Shown here piece by piece: positions 53,183 through 64,000 of a stretch of 64,000 nucleotides of DNA (position 1 is its first letter; each line of letters starts with the position of its first letter). The notes under the pieces are model-generated. The model was not told the DNA's origin. It worked only from the letters and a program-made list of their open reading frames with translations, and ran no database searches. The translations under genes and the position numbers were made by a program. Location: positions 49,945,501 to 50,009,500 of the forward strand of contig JANCRA010000001.1 of the NCBI GenBank assembly GCA_024362935.1. The letters run 5' to 3'. This DNA is from Setophaga petechia. Taxonomy: Eukaryota; Chordata; Aves; Passeriformes; Parulidae.

Positions 53183-56100
53183 AAATCCAAGGTAAATCAT
53201 ATACATTCCACTTCATGATGGGTAGTGTACATCAATAATAAAATCAAAACACAGCAGAGGAAAGAGAAATGGTGAGACTTTGAGAAAACCATTAGACCTA
53301 TGTGCCTAGGAAGGTCCATTGGTGATTCAGTCATACTCAATATTTCTAATTTTTTTTCATGAAAGCTCTCAGTGAACCTCCACCCATTGAGTATCTCCTC
53401 CCATATCCTGGTGTAATTAACCAGGTAGTGAACATGTATCCTTGTTGCTGGGAGTATTCAGCATTTGAACCACCATTTTTTTACTGAAAGCTTGTCTGGA
53501 TAAAGACTTTCTCTCTTACTTCCAAGAATGCCCACAAACTTTGCACTTTAAACATTTTATCTTAAGAAGAAGAGGCTGCCACTACTGCTCCCCACCACCA
53601 ACAGCTCTTTTGCCTTTGGTAACCTACAGGCAATAGTAACAGCTAAATTTTCTTGTCTTTGGAAGTAATAGAAGAGGAAGCCATTATCCTTCTTCTGGAC
53701 TCTTCTTCCCCAAAACTGCTTGCTTAGGCATATCACACAAGGACTAGCTACTTCTCTCTTTAAATACAAAACCTGAACAACTGATTTCTTTCATGACTGG
53801 GATCAATTACAAAGGCATCAGAAAGCAAAATAGATAGCATATGCTTAGGTATCAGATATGAAACAGATCAAAGCAATTTAACCATTTCATATTTCAAAAC
53901 AAAGAGCATTCAAATCTTTGATGCTGCCTTCAAGAGTAATCTCTGGACTAGAGGTACTTTCTGATGAAATCTTTCTTTTCATTTCCCAAACCTTTTAAAA
54001 GTCTCACAAGAAATAGTCTCATAAAGCCCCAGTGATTTCATGATGCTCCACAGAAGTTGCACAGAGGAGAATCTATCTAGACCACAATTTTTTGCAAACA
54101 TTGCTTACACTTTGAAGACAAAAGCACTTGAAAATTTCTAATAATTCAAAAATTTTATCAGGCTTCCAAAAGCTTATCAGGTTAGGATACTACCTGGCTT
54201 TCGACAATGTAGACATTATGAGGAAGAAGTTTATTCATCTGAGGGTCTTCAATCAAGGCCCTTCTTAGTAGCCAGTGATGAGCACTATGGATATAGACAA
54301 ATTTGTATTTTTCAGAAAAAACTATGCTCAGTCTTGTCAACACCTGTTGACAACCATATGCTCAAATGCTAGGACTCACATCCACAGCATTTTTTTCCTT
54401 CACTTTAATGGAATGAGGAAATAGCCTCCAAGAAGAAATAAAGACAGTGATATTGAAGGCAAATTCTGAAGACAAAGGATTCCCCACATGCAGGCAGAAT
54501 TTTGTCTCAACTTAGTAATTAATCCTGTAATGCGGACCTTAGACAGGAACCCCTTGCAGTAAAGTTTTCTGCACGAGGATTTCCTTTCAGGTACATGGGA
54601 CAAATGCAGGACATGTGACCCCACAAAAATACATACTAACCAGCAGAAAGAAGTGAAAAAAAATTAGAAAGCCACGCTTATTTGACAATTGAAACAGGAC
54701 TCTCTAGCAATATTTCTTAATTTCATATCTATGGAAGACCACTTGAATTTCTATCCCACACTTCATTTCCAGCCACCTGTACAGCTACAATTAAATATGC
54801 TACCTTAAAACTCAAATGAGAAATGTGATGATAGAAGCCATTAATACTCTCCACTAATACTCTCGATACAGACCACCATGCTAGATATGAATTAGTTTCA
54901 CTCACTGAATCTATCACTCTAAAAGTTGCTGCAGCTCTCTTGATTTGTATTAAATTGTTTTTCCTTTGATACTCTACCTAATACTATTGACAAACAAATC
55001 AGTCACTGACATGGTGATTTGTACTGCATTATATAAATGAAGGTTTCCTCCTTATTTTTCTCTTTTCTGTTTTGGTTTTCTTTTAAGGTTCTAAGATGGA
55101 TGTTCACACAGAAGAATGTGTGTGCACTGCTGTAATATACAGGGAGGCAGACAACCGTACCAGCAGCTGACAAAGACACAAAGGAGAAGATTCATAACAC
55201 AAAAAGGCTCTACAGATGGGGATGTCACCTATGATCTGATACATTTCATGGGATGAACACTGACAATGATATTGTCAAGCTGTTAAAGTTACATCATTTC
55301 TTTCAATGTTGTGAACATTTTTGTACTCCTGAGGGCAAGATCATTAACAATTCTCATGTAACTTTTTTGTTCCAGTAACAACCAGCACTTTCTCTCTCCC
55401 CAGTATTCTATGTTCAGTTGTTTACTTATTGTTATTACTCAAAAAACGCCAGAAAGAGTGCCAACTGAAAAAGGAATATAATCTTTGATGTTAAATACTG
55501 CAAATAGGGAATTATCCCAGTAGGGTGGCATTGAAACAGCACATTTCAGATGCAAGCATGAGAACAAGCTGACAAACTGCAGGAGTCCTACACATGGGAA
55601 CACAAATACACTCCTCAAAATGTTATTTTTCTATGGCATGCATGTGTGCATGTATATATGTACCTAGAAATGAAAGGGACCTTTTTGTGTATGCATTCAC
55701 AGTAATTATTTCAAATCTGGAAATAAGCACTCTGTGATGTTACAGTACTTGCTGAGAAAAGTGCTAGACTTCTTCCTGTTTATTTCGATAAAGAAAATTT
55801 TAACTTAAAAAATCCTAGAGCTCTACCAGGCAGACTGCACAAGAGACCCTCATACCTACAGGTACATCTCAGCTTCCCATGCTAGAAACCCTTGGTAAAA
55901 ATCCTTTCTGTAGGCATTTCCATAAGAACACTCAGCAGCAAGAGCCTTCTGGCAACTGAGATCTGTGACCTCTGACCACCAAGCAGCTTCAGTGACACTG
56001 CCATGACCAGGGCTCTGCCCCACAGCAAGCTCCAGCAGCTACTCACAGGCAGATTGATGCTAAAGCTGTCTGTGGGGTTTTTTTTCTCTTTCCCTTGAAA

Positions 56101-58579
56101 CTTAGCAAGGTTTTTTTCACTTTCACCTCCTCCAAAAGTGGATGATGCACATTTGGATAACCACCTTGTAAAAACTTAAAATAGTAGATTATATACATCA
56201 CAAAACCCAAACTGGAGACAAGATAGTTTAATTTTGAATTCATTTTCAGAAGGGTGGCATAAATGGGAAGACTCAAGTGAGGAAGTGATTTCATATATTG
56301 TGTGTGATGAGTGCAAATTAAAAGCAACAGGAATGCAGTTAAGAAGATGAGATGCAGAAAGTAAGGGATTGGTCAGGAGAGTGAAAAACTCGTGGGTGCT
56401 TTAGATTGGCATTTGTATAGTGGATATATCACGTAGAAAAGTGTGTGAGTATTGCTAAGGCAGCACTCCTGGAGGGTAAGACAAGGAAAATTCATGAAGA
56501 GACACTTGGGGACATCATGAGGGACTTAAGCCAGGTGAAGGGGATCTTGTATTGCCAGTCAGGAAACAGTGCATGAATGGGAATCAGGAACAAGACAAAG
56601 ACAAGACAATCACAGCTTCAAGCTTTTACAATCATAACAGTTCATTTTGGGGGAAACTTGAAAATCAGATCATTCCCCACGTATTACCTAGCTAGAATCA
56701 AGTACTAGGAGTAATGCATTGGTGCAGATAAACTGTTCAGGGACTGGATGTGATTTTAGATTAAAATCTTTTGTACTATAAGAAAAGGATTGCATCTGCA
56801 TTGTGTGCCAGAAGCTGCAACTATGCAGACAGCACAGTTCAACCCATTATCCTTCAAGCTCTTCACACATAGTCTGGAATAGAGAGCTGCTCTGTGAAGA
56901 TCAGTGTGACAGCAATTTATCAGCAGATACACTGCATGGTACAGACACTGTGTTCTTCACACAGAAAAAGCTGCATTTTGTTCTTAACATACCCTGGCAA
57001 ATGTCCACTGTTGTTGAAAAGCTCTGCTTAGAAATCCACAGATAGGTTTTTTTCTTGGAATGTCCAGTAAAATGTGTAAACTTGGGGCAAACATCAACAG
57101 ATGCTGAGCCTCCTGTACAGCTAATCCACATGATTACCAGATGTTGCTTATTTTAAAGGGACTCTGTGACTCAGAGGAGACCCCAGCAGAATGCTAGGTA
57201 AATCACTTATTAAACAGATTCTAAAATGAAGGAAATGAATGCAGGAAAAAAACCCTCTAAAAAACTTCTGTAGAGGGGTAACTTCAAATCTGCAGTGCAA
57301 CTGGGATTAAAGACAGGACTGAGTTAATAAGAGGTTTTTAGAGAAAACTGCATTCTGTGTTAGAGGTTTTACATTTAAATCCTCATACCAACTCAAAAAC
57401 TGAGCTCTAAACTTCAAAGTCAAACCTAATTTTGCTCTGCAAACAGGTTGTGTTAAAAGACAGCAGCTGGATTCATGAGTTCAAAGGCAGTATTTTGTTG
57501 CAGGGGCATGACTGTTGGGGAATAGGTTTTCAGAAGAAAAGCAGTGGACTGTAACGAAGGCCGAACACGCTGCCTTGGCAGCTTGATTAGCCACGAGATC
57601 AAGAGCAATAATCAATTGCTGCCTTGCACTGGTTCCTATTAGTATCCTGTCCAGGTTCCAGCCTCACTCAAAACTAACAGGATGAAAATTTGCCTGTTAC
57701 TTTGTCTTTGTAAATATAATTGCACACAACACTGTTTTCCTTTACCTTGTTTCATTATAATAGAGGATTAAAGTTATGTGCTACTTTCAACTCCATGTAG
57801 CCTTATGTACAGGCAGAAATGTATCCATCTGGGAATTAAGCAAATGCCTGAAAAGCTGACTGAGTGATCTAGGGGGAAAAAGGGCTAAGACAGAGAAAGA
57901 GGGGGTCTTTTGTTAGCAGTGTTCTCTGGTATCCTTCAACTGATTCTCCTAACTGTTTCTTCCAACCAGCTCAGTCTTGCTTGCAAACAACAGAGGTAAA
58001 ATGACTAGAAAAACAAGACCAGGAGTATTGTAGCTTGAGATTGGCAATTGGAAGTAAACATCCCCTGAGCTGGTGGTCAAACTAAGTGCTTCATTTTCAA
58101 ATCTAATTTATTCTGCAAATTAGGAGGAAGACATTTGTGGAACACTAGAAACAGCCAAAAGTGGCTTGGGGAAAATGAAGACTGACTATTGCCTAGAAAG
58201 ATGGGAGTCTTTGGTGCAGAGGAAAAATTTCAAGTTAAACTACTGTCTGTTTGCCACCTTTGCTAACATACCTTTCCTGTTAGAACTTAGCAAAACTAGA
58301 GTTGACACAGAAAAAGGAAAACACACGTTTATGATTTCAAAACACCAGGTCACTGCAGCTTCTGAGTGTCATATAGAAAACGCTGGGCCAGCGATGCATT
58401 GTTGGACAAAGATTACTGCAAACAGGTGAGGGAGAGAAAAAACCAGACAACTTAGTTGGACATTGTGGTACGTGTGATAGCATCTGTTAACCTCATAATG
58501 CTAGGGAATCAACAGATTACTGCTGAAGAAAAATAACATGGCATAATAAACCATCTGCTTAATGGGAAGACTAAATGGA

Positions 58580-58675
58580 GTCTTTCAACATTTGGAACAA
58601 AAACATTATGAGCAAGGTGAAAGAGTTGGCAAGCTCCTGGCAGCAAATCTAAATCTGCAAGGTGTGCAAATAAGC
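58580..58675 (+). mobile_element. Possible L1-type LINE reverse-transcriptase relic
   Basis: Seen: the + strand frame starting at 58580 is open to a TAA at 58676 and includes QKHYEQGERVGKLLAANL (about 58598-58651). Established: vertebrate L1 ORF2 proteins carry a conserved stretch of the form YYEQGDKxGKLLAxxLR between the endonuclease and reverse-transcriptase domains, and the order and spacing here match it. Sequence on both sides has in-frame stops and does not clearly continue the protein. If real it is a very short, very old remnant; L1 is scarce and extinct in most birds. A chance match over about 18 residues cannot be ruled out. Confidence 0.4.
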
Positions 58676-61600
58676 TAAATTTATAACAAGATAGAACAAA
58701 GCCAATGAATTCCACAGATTTTATGGAGATATCCATATACATAACTGTAACATTCATATTTACAATTATCTCAGGCATCCGCTAAATAATTATCTTCTCA
58801 AAGGTAATGAACACTGAAAACATGGAAAAGGGATCCATTTTCTTTTAACAAATAAACAAGTCATTAAGTAACTAAATATAGACACCAGTTTGTCTGAGTG
58901 GTTTCAGAAATGATTCTGTGATCATCCAATTCTGGAAATAAAAGCAGCATTTGGAAAGCAGAGAGAAAAAACACATCTGCACCCCACTTAACAGAGAAGG
59001 CCACAACTCTTATAAAAAGAATCCATCTCCTTAGCTGAGATAAAAAAAGGGGAAAAAACCTGAAAAAAGCCAAAAGCCCCAACACTCTCCCCGCTGCCAA
59101 AAAAAGAGGAGGACAACAGCAACAACAAAAGAGCAAAATACTGAGCGTGTAGGACAATGTATGCATTTGTTGGGCACAGCAAGGCCAGGGTTTGACAGGC
59201 ACACCACACACCCGTGTGCAGTGTGTACAGTGCTGTGGTTCAACCTACTGCGGCATCACAGCTTTCTACAAAGAGAAGGGGGACTGGCAGAGCAGGATGG
59301 AGTTAAAAGTGTGATATAATTTTATTCCAGTTTTCAATACCTGAGATTTAACAGCAAGACAATCAGCTTCAGAGAATATTTCTGAATCTCTGAGAAAAAA
59401 AGCTTTGCGTTTTTCTTTAATTTACGATTTATTACTGTTTTTTACAACACATTCATTAGATCTGTCCTAAGACATTTATTTCTTGTGTGCAGAGGGCAGT
59501 AAAAGACAGAAAAAAAATTGCAAACTTAGGTTGGTTTTTTTTTGCTGTTTTTTAAATAATAAAAAACAGTTTCCTTCTACTTATTTTTTTAAATAAAATA
59601 TCAAGTAGAATAATCTTATTTTCATACCATGGTGGCTTTTCTTCCCGACCTTACTGTATTCATAGAATTTGATCTAACTTCATTAACTGAACATTTGCTG
59701 ACCTTGTTCACTGACATTTTGATAAGTTCTACTTCGTATAGGGTTTTTACATTAAGTTGGATCATTTGCTAGGAAAGTGGCATGCTTCTTGTAGCTTCTT
59801 TTGGTTCCATTCTTCTGAAAACACATTTGTTTAACCAGTTTCTTCCTGATACATGACAAATTATTAAAATTAAATACACATACAAATATTTGTCCACAAG
59901 TCCTCAGTAATGCAAATGAGGAACTTTTCAAGTAAAGGCAAATCAAAATGAAGGTTGAATATTGCTGTCACCCCATCTCCAGTTCCTAAAAGTATACAAA
60001 AATATGGCAGTTATCAACTGCTTATTGCTTGTTACTGGTCAACAAGGGTTGTTTATTTCAGGTGTCCCATGGCATAAAAACTATGAAGATTTACTATTTG
60101 TTTGATGGATATAATGTGACACAATTTAGTAGTGACTTGTTCTCATCTATAAAAGCACTTAAACAACAGTCTGAAACTGAAGCCTCTAGGAACTGTCATT
60201 GACTTCAGCCAGACTTCTTATGTGCTCAGTATTACAGTGGTATAAAGAACAGATGAACTGCAAACTTTTGGGGATTTTTTTCTTTGCAGAAAACACAATA
60301 AAAATGTATTTTCTTCCTAAAACTCATATAAAAATTGGAAACTCCTCTTATTGCTTCTAATTGACAGAGAAAAAAAAAGTCAAAAATGGACAGAGAAAAC
60401 CTACAGCTTGCCTAGGAGCTTTCCCTGTGCTAAACCACTGTTATTGCACTTCAGTTGAGTTCAGATCTTCCTAAATTAAACTTCTGTCAGTGAGAGTTCA
60501 TAAAGAAGGCAAAATCCTTTGATTCCTCTGTAATACAGGAAATGAAACCCGAAATATCCTGTCCTTCATATTGCTAACTCTTTAAGTTGTTTGTATAAAT
60601 TAACTGAATTCCACACCAGAAAAATCAGCTGAAAAACGGGCATGAATCCAAAGGACTAAAACTCTTTGCTAACATTTACTTGTATAATAAACCACTTACT
60701 TTTACTTACCATGGTAGAACAGTGCACCTATGGCTTTTACCATTCCCTTTATATTTATTGGTCTGCATGTACATTTCATAGGAGCATTTTCCTGTCCTAT
60801 TCACCAGAGAAGAATATCCTGTAGCAATTTTGGTATCTAATGATTGCAGTAGCTGTACCATTATTATGCCCTTGGTACCACAGCCTCCCTCTGGCATTTT
60901 TAAAAGCTGCTGTTGCTAGCAAGCAAAACTCTCTTATGCATTCCTGGAAAGGAGCTATGAGAAGTCAAGGTAGAGTTTTTTTAATATTGGTACAAAGTGA
61001 AAGAAATCTCAAAGGAAAACAGCAAACTATGAGAATACAAGCCCCATTAATAGCCAAATAATTTTCAGTGCAAAGATAGTGGATGTCTGCAAAAACAATA
61101 GGATCTCTTGCTCAAAGAGTTATTTCTAATGGATTTTAATTAAAACCTGTCTGATGTGCACTCCTCAGAATACAGCTGTGACTTGCTTCAACTTCAGTGG
61201 CACAGCATTCATTTATGGCACAACATTTTAGAGCAGAATAGCTCTAAATGACATAGCAAATTCCATTATTCTAGTGCTCTTGCAGAGAGACACAGGAATT
61301 TAGGAGCAACGCTCCTTCCCTGGTGATCCTTTTACCCTTTCAAAGTCTAGGAGCCCCAGCTCAAGCACATAGCTAAGCAACCTGCTTAAAACAGACAGGG
61401 GAACTGAAAACTTTTCTCTGCAATTGAAAACCTCATAATCACACATGAAATCTAGCCATATCATTTTGTTCAGTATCCCCACTACCACCTGGACTACAGC
61501 TCAGACATTTATATATTACAAAGCTCTTGCCAGTCTCTCTTGTCTCCTTGCTAAACAGAACCCTCACCACTATTTAAAGAGGAGCCACATAAATAAATAA

Positions 61601-62639
61601 TAATGAAGAAATATTAGAACAGTAGAAGAATAAAAAAATTAAGTTCTCAGTGAATGATATTTGGGAAAAGACAAAATGTGTATTTGCAGTGAAATAAAAT
61701 TATATAATGTATTAATTGCTATAAATATTGGAGTTGAATGGTTTCACTGATGGCAACCATTGTGGCAAATAAAACTGCTTCCAAAACACCAAATAAAAGG
61801 CAACGATACTTCTTGTCACTGCACTGCTTAAGAGTCACTGCAGAGTAACAGAGCACAGTACACCATCCTCCTTGGTGCCTCCTTAGTGTATTTTCTCCTT
61901 CCTCATGCATTAAAAATGGATGTGTTAGAGTTGCCCATCGTTTCATGAAAATAGTTTCACTTTTCCCTATATTTTGTAACAAAGAAGCAAACAAAAAAGG
62001 GACACATTTATTAGTTACTATGCAGAAATATTTAAACCATAAACCTGTCATGATTCAGGTATGTAAATTGACTCCTTCTAATATTCTCCCATTTCCTCCA
62101 CAATCCATAGCTTTTCTGAGCCTGTCAAATCATCCTTTTGTCCTCTGAAGTATTCTGGAACAACGTCTTCTGATGACAGTGACACTTTTATGATGACAGT
62201 AGAGCTGATAAACTGATTCCTATCATTTCCTATTCTCCTCCCCCATTTCTATAAAACTGGAGTACAAAAAAAAATCCTCTACCTGCACTGCATTAAGTGG
62301 TTCTTTTAGCCTTCCCTGTGAAGCTGAGCCACCTGCAGATTGAAGAAAAATGATGCTAATGTGAATTGTTGTTTCTTGTCCTTAGAAAAGTACACTCATG
62401 TCTACATTACATCAAGGAAAACATTGTGCTGCTAATATTATATTTATGAGCAAGAGATTTGTAGCTGATTCTGCTATTTAACATGTATATATATGTTGGT
62501 TATCTTGGTTGTCAAGGAAGAGATCCTCTTAATGCTGCAACTCCATTTGAGTGGAATGGAACAGAGCAGAACAGGGCGCTGGGGAGGAGAGCTCAGCACC
62601 TCCCTCCCTCTCCAGGTGCCTTCCTCAGGAAGCTCTGGA
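58676..62639. other. Gene-free stretch
   Basis: AT-rich, no supported exon. An open frame at 60706-60897 (-) ends at a donor-like ATG|GTAAGTAA, but no acceptor or domain supports it. Confidence 0.45.
59545..59569. repeat. Perfect 10-bp hairpin with 5-base loop
   Basis: CTGTTTTTTA (59545-59554) pairs with TAAAAAACAG (59560-59569) around AATAA. It lies in a T- and A-rich stretch, so chance formation is plausible. Confidence 0.7.
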
Positions 62640-62930
62640 GTGGAGAGCTCCCTTCTCTTCAAACTAGACCAGAGGACCAGAGTCCTCAGCCACTGCTGAC
62701 AGGGCTCCCAGCCCTTTCATCAGCTTGCCTGCCCTCCTCTGGACACATTTGAGTGCCCTTCACATGCTTCTTAAATTGTGGGGCCCAGAGCTGCACACAG
62801 TGCTCAAGGTGAGGCCACACCAACACAGAACGCAACAGGATAAGATCTCCTTGTTTGACCAGCTGGTGTTTGGTGCACCCCAGGATGCAGCTGAGCCATA
62901 CTGACTCTGCTGTCAACCTGAACACATCCA
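62640..62930 (-). mobile_element. CR1 LINE fragment, late reverse-transcriptase region
   Basis: Seen: minus-strand translation of the frame starting near 62931 contains VWPHLEHCVQLWAPQFKKHV, which matches the conserved CR1 motif of the form [20 protein letters not shown]. The + strand around 62700-62760 (CAGCCCTTTCATCAGCTTGC, then CCTCCTCTGGACACATTTGA) parallels the corresponding segment of the CR1 copy near 34975-35020. It lacks the CR1 3' terminal repeat and most of the coding region. The copy differs visibly from the one at 34560-35807, so it is an older insertion or another subfamily. The lower boundary is approximate, because 62560-62640 is GC-rich but not clearly CR1. Confidence 0.85.
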
Positions 62931-64000
62931 TCCCTTTCTCCAGTCACTCCTCTCCCTTTTTATGCCAGCATATCTTCCAGTAACTAGTCTTTCCTTCAAA
63001 ATCCTTCTGTGTACCTTGTGTGAAAACTGAAAGTTCTTGTATCTTTTTGCAAGTGCTTATCTCTGTATCTTTGACATGTATCCTTAAAACAGATCAAGAA
63101 ATATGCAAGCCAACTACAATTGATTTCTGCCTCAAGACTGTTTAGCTTCATATTTGCAAATGTTCCCTTTTTTTCTACTCAACTTAAGTTTCATTTTGTT
63201 CATAGTCAATTAGGTATAGTAGGCTGCCACCTAAGTTTTAAAGTCACGTTAAAATCTGGCAGAAAGAATAAGGGAGCATATCTTACCACGCTTTAAATAA
63301 TTGGGTAAACATTGTTTCTCTTCATTAGGGAAACTCACACAGAAGGAGAATCCAACCCAAGAGTAGCCTGCAAGTCTCTAGATCATCTAGAAACAGAACA
63401 AATTAATCCTAGTTTCCAGTCTACTACATAATGCACTTGCTACCTGTACTTCCACAACATTTGATTAATGAGTGTGTATGCAGGAGGAGACAAATCTTCC
63501 CCTTGCTCCAACTGGGGGAAGGCACCAAGCTTTGGCTAAGTGAACCTTCCTGCTGCTGGGCACTGCCCTCTGTCTCATCAGTGTTTCTCATGAGCAGCTC
63601 TAGCAGCCTGACTCCATGTCTTCTCAGGCAGCATATACCTGTGCCTGTGAATGAAAACACACCCATTTCTATCAGCTTCTCGTCCAGTCCTGGAGCTTAA
63701 ATAGAAAAAAAAAAAAGTCTTCTGTGTCTGCTTATTGCAAGAATCCTAATTGGGATGAGGGACGAGATCTCTGTTTATGCAATGGGATGTCAGTTATGAC
63801 TTGATGGAAGTTAAGACTCCACATCCTGCCTTCTGTGGAGGCAGATCAAGACCCCATTAGAAAAGAATACAGTATTTTTCTCTTTGACACCATCAACTCT
63901 TGTTTCTGTATCACTATTAACTTCAGCAGAATAAGATAAAGCTAAATATAAGTCAGGATATTAATCTGCTTCATATTTAATACCTCTCAGAGACATTGTA
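62931..64000. other. Gene-free stretch at the window end
   Basis: Overlapping open frames at 63424-63700 on both strands (80 and 89 codons) have no recognisable domain. Nothing else is visible. Confidence 0.45.

Larger units (their letters stand above)
41793..58579. other. Gene-free stretch, possible intron
   Basis: No gene supported. The GC-richer block 51235-51715 is open in all three + frames (up to 148 codons) and is preceded by an acceptor-like CTTTTCTTTTCAACAG, but it has no recognisable domain. A pyrimidine-rich tract (T/C with a few A) lies at about 51862-51902. The purine tract at 47044 and the hairpin at 53148 are listed separately. Confidence 0.45.

Noticed and set aside
58166..58429. 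87-codon + frame followed by an AACAG|GTGAGG donor-like site
   Set aside because: No domain, no codon bias and no clear acceptor. The donor match alone is not evidence of an exon.
60706..60897. Minus-strand open frame ending at a donor-like CCATG|GTAAGTAA
   Set aside because: No convincing acceptor, AT-rich codon use and no recognisable protein motif. GTAAGT-like strings are expected often in 64 kb.
1..64000. tRNA, rRNA, CRISPR or bacterial gene clusters
   Set aside because: No tRNA B-box-like GGTTCGAATCC, no spaced direct-repeat array and no prokaryotic gene organisation was seen.

Overview
The window looks like vertebrate nuclear DNA, most likely from a bird. It is AT-rich and gene-poor, has no bacterial-style operons, and has no dense mobile-element load. 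The only families I can name with confidence are three fragments of the chicken-repeat-1 (CR1) LINE family, typical of birds, turtles and crocodilians. Few repeats, no abundant SINEs and at most a relic of L1 fit a bird best; I cannot name the species.

Layout. Positions 1-7319 are AT-rich non-coding DNA with one unassigned open block (1876-2347). At 7320-8045 lies a decayed CR1 ORF1 fragment on the + strand. From 8046 to about 24.9 kb is a long gene-free tract with chance ORFs and a few hairpins. At 25054-25539 (minus strand) is the one convincing protein-coding exon: 162 codons including the stop, strongly GC-rich at third positions, with a good splice acceptor on one side and an AATAAA signal about 115 bases past the stop on the other. 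It reads as the last exon of a gene whose other exons would lie at higher coordinates or beyond the window. I do not recognise the protein. If this is right, most of the 25.5-64 kb stretch could be intron of that gene and the part below about 24.9 kb would be downstream of it.

Further along: a 158-bp tandem duplication carrying TATG/TATC microsatellites (26949-27274); a 1.25-kb CR1 3' part on the minus strand (34560-35807); two arms of an 87% identical inverted repeat about 1.1 kb apart (40508-40606 and 41694-41792), the best candidate for an unclassified element; a purine tract with a textbook G-quadruplex motif (47044-47112); a short stretch that reads like L1-type reverse transcriptase (58580-58675); and a third CR1 fragment on the minus strand (62640-62930).

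I found no rRNA, tRNA, CRISPR array or intact transposase. Nothing here is clearly a new biological system. The items most worth a second look are the unidentified terminal exon, the long inverted repeat, and the possible L1 relic.
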